Source of the DNA: Ichthyophis bannanicus
Lineage: Eukaryota > Chordata > Amphibia > Gymnophiona > Ichthyophiidae
Direction: 5' to 3'
Assembly (NCBI GenBank): GCA_033557465.1
Contig: CM066048.1
Coordinates: 17,336,305-17,400,304 of the forward strand
DNA: 64,000 nt
Shown here: piece after piece, positions 1-10,294 of the stretch
Numbering within the stretch: position 1 is the first letter of the stretch
How the letters are laid out: every line of letters starts with the position of its first letter
Program-made: the position numbers and the translations under genes
The notes under the pieces: generated by a model
Told to the model about the DNA's origin: nothing
Database searches by the model: none
Seen by the model: only the letters and a program-made list of their open reading frames with translations

Positions 1-51
1 ATATATCCAGAGTCATACCATGGATCTTTGCAGATGCATTATGATATTCTA

Positions 52-245
52 TTTTCTCCTGGACCAAGAAGGAAGTCAGTCCTCACTTTTGAGTGATCGC
101 ACTGACAGAGCCCTTACGCAGGAACCCTCCCCAGTTTTCACAGAAAGCCTTTGGGAGATCCAGCACACATGTATGATTGTCTTTCCGCCCGAATGGTCCA
201 TCTTACCTCAGTCTTCTTTTTTTCCATGGAGCCCTCCAGATGTTT
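52..245 (+). repeat. DIRS-1 left inverted terminal repeat
   Basis: The segment begins with a form of the shared start CTCCAGGAACAAGCAGGAAG and continues through a block ending near a CTCAGTCTTC sequence, as in the other DIRS copies. It is diverged from the DIRS-5 and DIRS-6 terminal repeats by scattered substitutions. Its inverted partner at the right end is not present. Confidence 0.75.
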
Positions 246-498
246 GCCTTATCCCAGAGAAAAGCTTTTGCCCTGTCGGTACTTTTTGCCACTCTGTACT
301 CTTTTCCTTCCTGTCTTTCCCAGTATTGCCTCTGCCTCAGTGCTGTGAGGTTTTTTCAGGTCTTTCTTTTCTTTTCTTTTTCTTTCTTTTTGACGCACGG
401 GTTTTCTCTCGCACCATCCTGGTCGGGCCATTGGAGTCTTTTGACTTGGCAGAAGCCGTCTTCCCTGACATGTCCTCCCCGACCAGTGTTTTTAAGAC

Positions 499-2330
499 GT
501 GCGCCAGAGTGACCGGACCATTTCCATCATGGACCGCCATAACTGGTGCCTTCAGTGTCTTGGGCCGGACCACAAACCCTCTACATGCGCTCTCTGCTTG
601 CAGATAATGCGCAAGGGGCTGAAGAACCATGAAAAGCAGTGGGAATCGCTGTTTGGCTCCAAGACATCGGAATTGGAATAGACACCCTTGAGGGCACTAC
701 TGAGGACTCAGTCTTGCATGGTGACTGGGCCCTTTCAGAGCCACAAGGTCACAGAGCTTTGGAACACACTTTCCTTCAAAGAGGAGCGTCCACAGAAGGA
801 ATAGACCATCTCAGTCATCATTGAAGGGCGATGCCCAGGGTGAAGACCCATGGACATAGTCATCGAAGCCTTTGATGCGACTCCTAGGGCGAAGGCTGGG
901 AGCAGCCTTTGAAGCTACTCCAGTAGGAGTAGGTGCCTCCCATGGCTTTGGAGGGCCAGCACAGGACTCCTGAGCCTGTTACCATCAAGGAGTCCCCGCT
1001 GAAGGAATTGGCATTGGCACTGAAGGATGTGGCACTGGCACACCCAACTGTGGAGCACTCCCTCCTAACAGAGCGGTTGTTGACTCTCAAGCACAGCCTG
1101 GCTGCCTTTATGGCACAGCATAAGCCTTGAAAACCGGAACCTCCGGTTCCTCAGGGCCAGTGTTTGCACTGTCTACCGCGGATGCCTTGCTGGTGGAGGT
1201 CTAGCCAATTCCCAAAAATCATTCTATCTCCTCTAGTTACCAGGACTGTTCTCGGTCTTGCTCGGTGCAGCAGATCTCCTCCCTGAATGCATCAGGCTTG
1301 GAGTGCAGGAAATAGATTGTCCTTGACTCTGCCATCGGAGCATCGACACTGTTCCCATTCCCATCGATACTTTGAATTCTTGTCTGACTCTGATTCTCAG
1401 CGGGAAACAGAGGAGGAATCCCCAGAGATGGTGCAGCATCAAGATGTCCCTTTGGATCCCTCGCCCCTGTATGAGCACAGGAGGTCCTCTCCCGAGGACC
1501 TCGCCTTTTTGGAGTTTGTCAGAGACATGAGGAAGGCTTTACCCTTCACAATTGAAGCCCAAGAGGAACCTCAGGTGGAGGAGCTGGAGATCCTACTACT
1601 ACTGAAAATTTGTATAGCGCTACAAGACGTAAGTAGTGCTGCACAGACACATGTAAAAGATGGTCCCTGCTCATCAGAGCTTACAATCTAGTCAAGACAG
1701 ACAACACAGTATCTGCAGACATGGGTTACATCTAGAGGGAATGGTAAGGAAACACAAAGGAGACCAGGTGATCCAAGATCCTGTATCAACTCCCCCAAAG
1801 GAGACCATCACTGACCCGGTGCACCCTGTCCTGGTAAGTTTACTACTGAGGATGTGGGAGACCTTGATTGTGGTGCCAATTGTGAGCAGGTGTCTCGATT
1901 CCATGTATCGAGTCTGCAAGAGCCCAGGCTTTGAGAAAACACAACTGCCTCAAAACTCCATGGTTGTGGAATCGCCATGCGCCATATTAAAAGTAACAAG
2001 ACACATTCCTCTGTGCCCCCTGGCAGGAAATGTTACCAGGGCTCGATGTTCATGGCCCATATCCAAACATACCAGCTATACATGGGCATGTACTTCAGTG
2101 ACCTGGTGGGGGAGCTGGCTGACTTATCTGGAGACCCTCTTCGGTGCTTACAGAGCCTGGTGGCTACAATCAAGGAATGCTTCAAATACTTGACTCATGC
2201 AGCCTACAGTGGCTTTGAGTCCATGGCTAGAGTGGCTACAGTGGGCATTGGTGCCCGCCATCTGGCTTGGCTACAGTTGTCTGACTTGGAGCAATGGGTT
2301 CAGGATAAGTTGGTCAATGTCCTGTGTTGA
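499..2330 (+). pseudogene. DIRS-1 gag-like ORF, broken
   Basis: Remnants of the DIRS gag-like protein in several frames. The N-terminal Cys/His block survives around 530-600 (HNWCLQCLGPDH, then a later Cys). An acidic middle block lies at about 1380-1594. The conserved C-terminal domain (LYMGM, GIGARHLAWLQLSDLEQW) is open from 1977 to 2330. The gene is interrupted at 1595-1776 by a short repeat. Its tail from 2331 to about 2700 is low-complexity and basic, with a TG/poly-G tract at 2607-2637. Gag in this family is thought to bind nucleic acid; that role is family knowledge, not shown here. Confidence 0.75.
1595..1776 (+). mobile_element. Short interspersed repeat inserted in DIRS-1 gag
   Basis: A 182-bp insertion flanked by a perfect 6-bp target duplication GATCCT (1589-1594 and 1777-1782). 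Removing it restores the reading of the conserved gag segment, in which a Glu-Ile-Leu stretch precedes a Pro-Pro-Lys-Glu-Thr motif. The body contains a phrase resembling 3' regions of vertebrate LINE/SINE families (TCATCAGAGCTTACAATCTA). It has no tRNA-type promoter boxes that I can see. The exact family is not recognised with certainty. Confidence 0.7.
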
Positions 2331-2819
2331 GGAGAGAATTTCTTCGGCAAACCCATGACAGAGAAGGCCACAGAGTTGGAGACTGAAGAAATCACCATGA
2401 AAAGGCTCTTGAGAAAGACCGCTGTTCCTTCCCGACTGAAGCCCTCGGGGGGTCCTTCTATCCAAAGAAAAAGAAGGCTTATGGTACTTACAGTAGGTCC
2501 TGTATCATTCATACCAGCGAGCCCTAGCAGGTGCAGCCAGCCAAGAGCCAAGGCCGGAAGCAACGTCTGCCTAAAGCCCCGAAGCCCCAACCGGCGCCAC
2601 AACCACAGCCTGTGTGTGTGTGGGGGGGGGGGGCTTTTGACTCCTGGACCCCGGCCCTTCCCCTTTCAGGCCCAGTTCTGTAGCACATTGAGGGCATCTC
2701 ACATCATTTACCCATCGTTGGCCCAGCATAACTACCTGGGCTCTGTGAGTGGTAAAGGAGGGCTACCGCTTACACTTTGATAATACCCCCTCTTCCTGTT
2801 CTTTCCAGGGGAGTGTCCT

Positions 2820-4170
2820 TTGGAACCTTACCATCGAGAACTTCTTCAGCAAGAGCTCATGGCTCTTTTACAAGAAAGTGCAGTGGAGGTTGTTCCACTG
2901 CCTCAAACAGGAAAGGGATTCTACTCCCACTACTTCCTGGTTTCAAAGAAAACAGGCGGATTCTGTCCCATTCTGGATCTCAGCAATCTCAATCACTTCC
3001 TAGTACGTGAAAAGTTCAAGATGGTATCCTTTGGAACATTGCTGCCCTTCCTCTAGTGGGAAGATTGGCTATGCTCCTTAGATCTAAAAGATGCCTACAT
3101 GTACCTACATCCTCATTCACTCCTGCACCAGCCACCAGCAGTACCTCTGCCTCATCATCAGCAGACATCATTATCAATACAGGGTTTTCTACCTTTTGGA
3201 CTCGTGTCCGCCCCAAGGGTTTTCATGAAATGTCTGGCTGTTGTAGCCACTTTTCTGTGGGTGCAGGTCATCTTCATCTTCCCCTATTTCGATGACTGGA
3301 TGACCAGAGGCGAGAAGCCGGATGAGGTCCGTCTGTCCACACAACGCACCATCCAGGTGCTAGAGCAGCTGTTTTTTTGTCATTAACTACCCAAAGTTCC
3401 ATCTGCAACCCATTTAGTGCCTCAAATTCATTCATAGTGGCATCAGGTGACAGACTGGGTCAGGGTGACTTCACCACTGAAAGACTCCCTTTCCTAGTGG
3501 CAGCAGCCAATTCATCTTCTAGCAGGACTTCCTTTCCAGGCCCTGAGGAACCAGCGGGTACTGACCACAGATGTCTCCAAACTGGGCTGGAGAGCCCATC
3601 TGAATGGACTGAACACCGAATGAGATGGGGGAGAGTCTTCATCAGATAAACTTTCTCGAGCTCAGGGTGGTGGCAAATGCCCTTCAAGTTGTTCTACATC
3701 AACAAGCAGGGTGGCATGGGCTCATACCTCCTCTGCTGGACAGCCGTTCGTCTATGGAGATTTGCCAACAAGCACGGCATGCTTCTCTGGGCGGTCTACC
3801 TCCCGGGTCAGGACAACACATTAGCAGACAGGCTCAGCAGAGTGTTGCAGCTACACAAGTGGACTCTCAATCCACAAGTAGCCCACAACGTCTTCCAGAA
3901 GCGAGGCACTTCATCCATGGACCTCTTTTCCCCTCCTCACAATGCTCAGCTGCCTCTGATCCACTCCAGAATTCCCTGTCACAATTGGGTGGCCTCCGAT
4001 GCTTTCCTCCTGACCTGGAGCAAGGGCTTGCTTTATGCTTACCCACTAACTCCCTTGGTGTCCAAGACTCCAGATGGACAGGGCCACCATGATACTTATT
4101 GCCCCATGCTGGCCCAGGCAATCGTGCTACCCACTGTTGCTTCGCTTCTCCTCGGCCATGCCCCAGATCT
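2820..4170 (+). pseudogene. DIRS-1 reverse transcriptase / RNase H, broken
   Basis: RT fingers and palm are readable from 2820: GFYSHYFLVSKKTGG, PILDLSNLNHFL, DWLCSLDLKDAY, then FPYFDDW with both catalytic aspartates of the FxDD box. A TAG at 3054-3056 replaces a Gln codon found in relatives. A local frame change garbles the segment just after LDLKDAY. The thumb is largely lost after about 3386. RNase H resumes near 3550 (LTTDVSKLGW) and again at 3690-3850 (FYINKQGG, LPGQDNTLADRLSRVL). A methyltransferase-like stretch follows. The gene is nonfunctional. Confidence 0.8.
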
Positions 4171-4199
4171 GCTGTCACAGGAGGAGATCCTCCTCCATC

Positions 4200-6075
4200 C
4201 CAGTCTCATCCTTAGCTCTCACAGAGAGGGTGGCTCTTGCTCAGTTTCACCTGCCTATGGACATGGAGAATATTCTCCTCTCATCCTACAAGGATTCCGC
4301 CAGATATGCATATGTCTTCAAATGGCACAGATTCTGTCTCTGGTGTGCAGATAGAGCCCTTAACCCTTTTTTCTGCTTTGTGGAGCAGATCCTAATGTAC
4401 CTTCTACACCTTTCTCATGCTGGCTTGAAGTCTAACTCGGTCCAAGTACATCTTAGTGCTCTGGAAGCCTACCATCATATGGTAGATGGTCAGTCCCTTT
4501 GCGCTCACCCCCCTCATTGGCCGCTTCATGAGGAGCCTCTTGTTATTGTGTCACCAATCCGACCACCCACTGGTAGCGTGGGACCTTAACGTAGTCCTCG
4601 GACAGCTGCTCACTTCACCTTTTGAACCGCTGGCCACCTGCCCTCTCAAATTTCTGTCCTGAAAGATCATTTTCTTGGTGGTACTTACTTTGGCATGCAG
4701 AGTCAGTGAACTACAGGCACTGGTGGCGCAAGCGCCCTATACCAAGTTCTACAAAAATAGAGTTGTTCTATGCAAGCATCCTAAATTTCTGCCTAAGATG
4801 GTTTTGCCTTTTCATCCCAACCAGTCAGTGGTACTTAACACCTTCTTTCCTAGGTCTCATGCAAACAGGGCAGAGGCCTCTCTCAATATCCTGGATTGTA
4901 AAAGGGAATTGGCTTTCTATCTAGAATGGACAAAAGCCTACCACTATTCCTCCCAGCTCCTCATCTCCTATGTCTTAAACAAGCTGGGTGTGGCAGTTTC
5001 TAAATGCACTCTTTCCATCTGGGTGGCTGACTGCATCTCCTTTGCCTATGCCCAGACTGGACTTTCCTTAGACTGCCATGTCAAGGCGCACAATGTTTGT
5101 GCCATGGCAGCCTCTGTGGCTAACCTGCACTCTGTTTCTTTGCTGGAGATCTGTAGGGCTGCAACATGGTCTTCTGTTCACACCTTTGCAGGCCATTACT
5201 ACCTGGATGTGGATTCCCGGCGTGACAGCACCTTTGCCAGGCTGTACTCCAGCATCATCAACAACCTTCGCTATGCTGATGATACCACATTACTGGCAGA
5301 AAGTGAAGATGATCTGAAACATTTGCTTCTCACAATCAAAGAACATAGTCTCAAAATGGGCCTGCACCTTAATGTAAAGAAGACAAAGATCATGACAACT
5401 GGCATAATCAACAGGTTCATCGTCAAAGGAGAAGAAATTGAAATCGTGAATAACTTGAACCTACTTGGATCAACTATCAATAAAGAAGCAACAAGCAGTC
5501 AAGAAATCAGACGACGCATTGCTTTGGCAGAATGGCTATGAAAGACCTAGATAAGATTCTCAAGAGCAGAGATGTCTCTCTCCATACAAAGATTCGACTT
5601 GTTCAAGCCATGGTATTTTCAATAACATCATATGGATGTGAAAGCTGGACAGTGAAAAAGATAGACAGGAAGAAAATTGATGCCTTTGAATTATGGTGCT
5701 GGCGGTGAATACTGTGTATACCATGGACTGCCCGAAGAACAAACCAGTCTGTACTAGAGGAGATCAAACCTAAGCTTTCTTTAGAAGCTCAGATGACAAG
5801 ACTTTGACTTTCATACTTTGGACACATCATGTGAAGAGAGAGATCATTAGAGAAAGACATCATGCCTGGCGAGATAGAAGGTCAACGCAAAAGAGGAAGG
5901 CCAGCAATGAGATGGATCGATACAATAACAGCAGCTACGGGTACCAGTCTGTCAACAATAAGCCGCCTGACTGAAGACCGAACACAATTTAGGATAGCTA
6001 TCCAGAGGGTCGCCATGAGTCGACTCCGACTCGACAGCACTTAACAACAACAACTCCAGCATCTCTTTGGGAATT
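4200..6075 (+). pseudogene. DIRS-1 tyrosine recombinase, broken and split by RTE-2
   Basis: The N-terminal SAM-like part reads YVFKWHRFCLWC and LLHLSHAGLKSNSVQVHLSA (to about 4589). The catalytic part continues in another frame from 4675: ACRVSELQAL (box I Arg present), KAHNVCAMAAS, and TWSSVHTFAGHYYLD (His and Tyr present). The second catalytic Arg of the HxxR motif is Cys (TGT at 5098-5100), as expected from CpG decay of CGT. A truncated RTE element (5257-6052) interrupts the last codons, and the reading resumes at 6064. This gene would have cut and joined the circular DIRS intermediate at integration. Confidence 0.8.
5257..6052 (+). mobile_element. RTE-2: 5'-truncated RTE/BovB-like LINE in DIRS-1
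   Basis: The C-terminal end of an RTE-clade reverse transcriptase. It opens inside the palm at NLRYADDTTLLAES with both aspartates of YADD intact. It runs through KTKIMTTG, a frameshift, SWTVKKIDRKKIDAFELWC, SYFGHIM and KRGRPAMRWIDTITAATG, and ends in a short ACAACAAC tail. A perfect 11-bp target duplication ACTCCAGCATC (5246-5256, 6053-6063) shows target-primed insertion into the DIRS-1 recombinase gene. Its 3' sequence closely matches the end of RTE-1 at 52880-53358, so both come from the same family. Confidence 0.88.
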
Positions 6076-6251
6076 AATGCAGTTCCTTCCCTCTGGCCCT
6101 TCTGTCTGTCTAGGCTACCGGAGAGTCGTTCTCTTGCTTGATGCTGGAGCCGTACGTTGACTCTTGGAACCTTTGAGCATTTTTATGCTATTCTTCAGTT
6201 TGTTTTTTTTGGTTGCCCTGTTGGGCGATTTACAGGATTTTTCGGTAGCCT

Positions 6252-6290
6252 GTAGCTAGGGAGTCCCATACGTGAGGACTGACTTCCTAC
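6252..6290 (+). repeat. DIRS-1 internal complementary region, first half
   Basis: GGGAGTCCCATACGTGAGGA and the following bases are the reverse complement of the element's own left terminus, as in the other DIRS copies. The second half, which should pair with the right terminus, is missing. Confidence 0.7.
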
Positions 6291-6477
6291 CAGTATGGTC
6301 CATCTAGTCTGCCCAGCAAGGTGGCAAGAGTAGGTGCATCTGTTGCTCAGTGCAGGTCACCCCCCCACCCCATTCTTTTGTTTAGGGGTGTACCCACTGC
6401 TCCGTGCAGTCACCCTTATTTGTTGAGATAGTTACGTTTATTTTGATTTTATCCTGTTGCTATAAAGGGATCTGCTG
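6291..6477. repeat. Unassigned spacer with LINE 3'-end-like sequence
   Basis: There is no open frame of note. It begins with CCATCTAGTCTGCCCAGCAA, a phrase that resembles the GGCCTATCTAGTCTGTCC segment at the 3' end of CR1-B (10262-10281). It then has a C-rich run near 6361-6371 and an AT-rich stretch before the DIRS-2 terminus. It may be a LINE 3' fragment. Confidence 0.35.
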
Positions 6478-6892
6478 TTTCTCCAGGAACAAGCAGGAAG
6501 TCAGCCCTCACATATGGGTAACACTGACGCCGTTGGAGCCCTGTGCAGAGCATCTCCACAGCTTTCATAGAAAGCCTTTGGGAGATGCCACCACACATGT
6601 GTGGTCCCCTTCCTGCCCAAGGATGCCATCTTGCTCAGTCTCCCTTTTTCCGTGGAGCCCTACAGTTGTTTGTTTCGTCCCCTGGAAAAGAGTTGATTTC
6701 GTCGTACTATTTTTTTGTACCTTTCCGGCTTGCGCTGTCTCCATTCCCACCCAAGGCCCACAGCAAACTCACTAGGCCTCAAAACTCATTTTTGTCTTGA
6801 TTTTTCCATCCCAGCGCTTTCGTGTCTTTTCTTTTTTTTTTGCTGGCTGCATTGAGGGTCTTCAACCTCACTGGGTTTTTTTTCCCTCCAAT

Positions 6893-8470
6893 GGCCACTG
6901 TTTTAAGAAATGTGATTGGTGCTGCAAAAACATGTTACTCATCGACACTCATGATTGCTGCCTCCAGTGTTTCGGCGCTGACCACAACCCAGAGGAATGC
7001 TTCTTGTTGAAGAAAATGTCCGCAAAGGCCATATAGAGCTGTCGGCTTAAACATGATAACATCTTTCAACAAGGCAGACTCAACCCCGGTTTCTCCGGTA
7101 GCCTGACGCCCGAAGGCCCCTCCCGGATCCTTGGACTCGCGTAAGGCTCCTGTAGGCCCGCTGACACTCCAAGCAAAGGTCCCCGGAGTGTGCATATAAG
7201 AAAAAGAGGAAGAACTCGAGAGCCTTGTCTAGAGAAGCGGACAAGCATGGGAAGTCCCGTGCCCGGTCCCTTAGTTCCCGCAGAGCTCCCGAGGAACCAG
7301 AACAGGAACGCCTTTGGACGGTGTCCAGGTCTGAGGTTGTGGCCTCTGGCAACGGATCACAGTCTCCCGAGGCCTGTCCAGTCAAGGACTCCCTCTCCTC
7401 TTTGATGCCTGACCTGGTCACGCCGGTGTCTGTGTCCATGGCAGTGACCCCTGAGTGGGAAGCATGGATGTTAGACTTGTAACGCAGCATTTCTGTGTTC
7501 CTCACATCACAGCGGGTGCTGACCTGGCCCTGCGATCATCAAGAGCCAGATGCCTCGGGCAGATCCTCGGTGAGAGTCTCGTTCTTGCTGCCGATCCTCG
7601 GGAGCGAGATCTTTGCAGACGAGTGCCTCTGGTTCCGGCCCTGCCCCTGCCTCGAAGCACTTGGGACCAGAGTTTCTGGCCCTCCTGCAGCCAGAGGACT
7701 TTGCGTCCTCTTCAGACTACTCTGATTGGGAGTCCAATGTCGAGACGTCCCCAGAGTCCTGGGCCCACCATAACCTTCCATCAGACCCATCTTCCCCAGC
7801 TGCTAAGTACCGTTCCCCATCCGAGGATACCTCTTTCCTCAAGTTCATCCGGGATATGGCACTGGCCCTTTCACTCATGATGAAATTGGAGGAGGACCCA
7901 CGTATGGAGGAATTAGACAACCTCCAGTATGAGGCACCGCCTAAAGAGACCCTCACGGTCCCTCTACCTTTGATCCTCACCGGGCTTCTCCTCCAGGTGT
8001 GGGAGACCCCAACCTCAGTGCCTATCTTGAGCAGATAGCTCGACATGATGTATTGAGTAGAGCAGGGCCAGGATTCCACAAAGCACAAATACCGCTCCAG
8101 AGCTGCTTATGATGATTTTGAGTCTAGTGCCAGAGTGGCCGCCACCGGCATCGGCGCCCGCCGCCAGGCCTGGCTGCAGTCTTCAAACCTTGAGCAATGG
8201 GTTCAGGAGAAACTCCTGGACATCCTGTGCCTCGGCGAGCAGCTTTTCGGCAAGCCAATGGATAATAAGGCGGTCGAGATCGAGACAGAGTACGTCACTC
8301 GGACCCGACTCTCTAGAAAGACTTCCATTCTTCCCAGGAAGAAGCCACAAGGGAAGAAGCCCCCTTTTGCTCCGGAAGGGTCAACCTTATCGAAGCTACA
8401 CTGCCTACCCGGCTGCCCAGATCCCTTAGCAAGGTCCCCAGGGCAAGGGCACAGACCAGGGGCTGCGTAA
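6893..8470 (+). pseudogene. DIRS-2 gag-like ORF, broken
   Basis: The N-terminal Cys/His block is legible near 6910-7010 (CDWCCKNM, THDCCLQCFGADHN, then Cys) and is followed by a stop. An open middle block at 7613-8038 holds FIRDMALALSL and MEELDNLQYEAPPKET. An internal deletion after about 8050 removes most of the segment between the LDMMY and RAAYD motifs. The C-terminal domain (GIGARRQAWLQSSNLEQW, LFGKPMDNKAVEIE) is open from 8135 to 8470. It is nonfunctional. Confidence 0.75.
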
Positions 8471-8670
8471 ACCCAAGGGTCAGAAGACTCAGACACTGGC
8501 CCCCCGACAAGCCTGGGTCGGAGTTTTGATGCCATCTGCATAGTCCCTCTTCTTCTGGAGGACCAGCTCCACTCCGGTAGACGCCTGGTCCAAGTTGCCC
8601 ACCGGAGGGCCCACATCACCACCAATGCCTGGGCTCTCCAGGTCGTCCAAGAGGGCATACTACACCTGGA

Positions 8671-9078
8671 ATGGACTCCTCTACCCTTCTATTTCGGGGA
8701 ATCTCCTGGTCTCCCCTATACTGGGCCCTGCTGCTGCAGGAGCTCACGGGCTTTCTCAGAGATGGGGCAATGGAGCCTGTGCCTTGTCCCTTATGCGGAA
8801 AAGACTTCTATTCCAGGTACTTCCTTATTCCGAAGAGGACGGGAGGCCTCAGGCCTATTCTGGACCTGAGGAACCTCAACAAGTTCCTAGTGCGTGAGAG
8901 ATTCAAGATGTTCTCCCTTGGAACGCTGCTGCCCTACATCCGGCAGGGAGATTGGCTATGCTCCTTGGATTTGAAGGATGCTTACACCCATATCTTTATC
9001 CATTCCAGTCACAGACAGTTCCTGAGGTTCATGGGTGGAGGCAATCACTACCAGTACAGGGTCCTTCCCTTCGGCCTC
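8671..9078 (+). pseudogene. DIRS-2 reverse transcriptase, N-terminal half
   Basis: An open RT segment with GKDFYSRYFLIPKRTGG, LRPILDLRNLNKFL, DWLCSLDLKDAYTHIFIH (first catalytic Asp present) and YQYRVLPFGL. It ends at the junction with CR1-A, before the YxDD box, so there is no catalytic centre. The remaining codons of the apparent ORF beyond 9078 belong to the CR1 3' untranslated region. Confidence 0.82.
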
Positions 9079-9452
9079 ATAAGATATGCCATACTGGGTC
9101 AGACCAAGGTCCATCAAACCCAGTATCCTGTTTCCAACAGTGGCCAATCTAGGTCATAAGTACCTAGCAGTTTCCCCAAAAGACACAGGTTCAACAATGC
9201 TTGTATTGGGTCAAGCAGTGATGTTCTGGGTCCCTTTTAATAATGGTTTATGGACCTTTCCTCCTGGAACTTGTCCAACCCTTTTTTAAATCCAGCTACA
9301 CTAACAGCTTTTACTACATCCTCAGGTAACAAATTCCAGAGTTTGATTACACGTTGAGTGAAAAAATAGTTTTTATTATTAGTCTTAAATAGGTTACCCT
9401 GTAGTTTCATTGCATGTCCCCTAGTCTTTCTATATTCTCATGACGTAAACAA
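9079..9452 (-). repeat. CR1-A 3' end and untranslated tail
   Basis: This is the 3' part of CR1-A. The same end appears as isolated fragments at 60357-60470 (same orientation) and about 40390-40500 (opposite orientation). All share the GTTTCCAACAGTGGCCAAT-like block, which confirms it is one repeat family's 3' terminus. Confidence 0.8.
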
Positions 9453-10227
9453 TCAATCTACATTTACCCGTTCCACTCCATTCATTACTTTATAGACCTC
9501 TATCATATCTCCCCTCAGCTGTCTCTTATCCAGGTTGAAGAGTCCTAACCTTTTTAGCCTCTCTTCATAAGGGTATCCTTCCATCCCCTTTACCATTTTG
9601 GTGGCTCTTCTCTGAACCTTTTCTAATAATGCTATATACTTTTTAAGATACAGCGACCAGAATTGCACACAATATTGAAGGTGCGGTCGCACCATGGAAT
9701 GATACAGAGGCATTATAATATCCTTTGTTTTATTTTCCATTCCTTTCCTTATAAAACCTAGTATTCTATTTGCTCTCTTCGCTGCCGCTACACACTGGGT
9801 GGAGGGTTTTAACATGTTATCCACGATGATGCCTAAATCTTTTTTCCTGGGTGGTGGTTCCTAATGTGGAACCTTGCATCGTGTAACCATAGTTTGGGTT
9901 GTTCTTTCTTAGGTGCATAACTTTGCACTTGTCCACATTAAATTTCATCTGCCATTTGGATGCCCAATCTTCCAATTTATCAAGATCCTCTTGCAATTTT
10001 CCACAATTCTCATGGGTTTTAACAACTTTGAATAGTTTTGTATCATCTGCAAATTTCATAACCTCACTCATTTCCTTTTCCAGGTCATTTATGAATATGT
10101 CAAAAAGCAGCGGACCCAGCACAGATCCCTGGGGTACTTCACTATTCACCTTTCTCCATTGGGAAAATTGGCCATTTAGCCCTACCCTCTGCTTTCTATC
10201 TTTTAGCCCGTTCCTGATCCACAATAG
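9453..10227 (-). pseudogene. CR1-A reverse transcriptase, C-terminal block
   Basis: Minus-strand reading from 10227 gives WIRNGLKDRKQRVGLNGQFS, VPQGSVLGPLLFDIFINDL, MKFADDTKLFKV (the FADD catalytic box is intact) and WQMKFNVDKCKVMHL. After a frameshift near 9830 it continues with STQCVAAAKRANRILGFIRK, IIMPLYHSMVRPHLQY, QRRATKMVKGMEGYPYEERL and LGLFNLDKRQLRGDMIEVYK. These are the standard palm, thumb and C-terminal motifs of CR1. Its upstream neighbour block is 12662-12990, with CR1-B lying between. Confidence 0.88.
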
Positions 10228-10294
10228 AAACATAGAAACATGATGACAGAAAAAGACCACATGGCCTATCTAGTCTGTCCTTCCATAACAACAA

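Larger units (their letters stand above)
52..6290 (+). mobile_element. DIRS-1: decayed DIRS-type retrotransposon
   Basis: An old DIRS copy read left to right: left terminal repeat (52-245), gag remnants (499-2330), RT/RNase H (2820-4170), tyrosine recombinase (4200-6075), and the first part of the internal complementary region (6252-6290). The left end matches the left ends of the other seven copies here, and the right piece is the reverse complement of that end. The second half of the complementary region and the right terminal repeat are missing, so the copy is truncated at about 6290. It carries two later insertions, a short repeat at 1595-1776 and a truncated RTE at 5257-6052. Many stops and frameshifts make it a fossil. 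The order and family assignment are clear; exact ends are good to a few bases. Confidence 0.85.
6478..9078 (+). mobile_element. DIRS-2: 5' half of a DIRS retrotransposon
   Basis: A left terminal repeat (6478-6660), gag remnants (6890-8470) and the N-terminal half of RT (8671-9078), cut off in the middle of the FGL motif where the 3' end of CR1-A starts. The RNase H, recombinase, complementary region and right repeat are not found on this strand downstream, so the 3' half has been lost. The copy is more similar to DIRS-4, -5 and -6 than to DIRS-3 and -7, judging by its terminal repeat and gag. Confidence 0.83.

Noticed and set aside
20..630. Overlapping ORFs on both strands at the window start
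   Set aside because: They cover the DIRS-1 terminal repeat and leader; similar accidental frames occur at the same place in other copies.
2355..2780. ORF spanning the TG/poly-G tract in DIRS-1
   Set aside because: Crosses the end of gag and non-coding spacer; composition is low-complexity.
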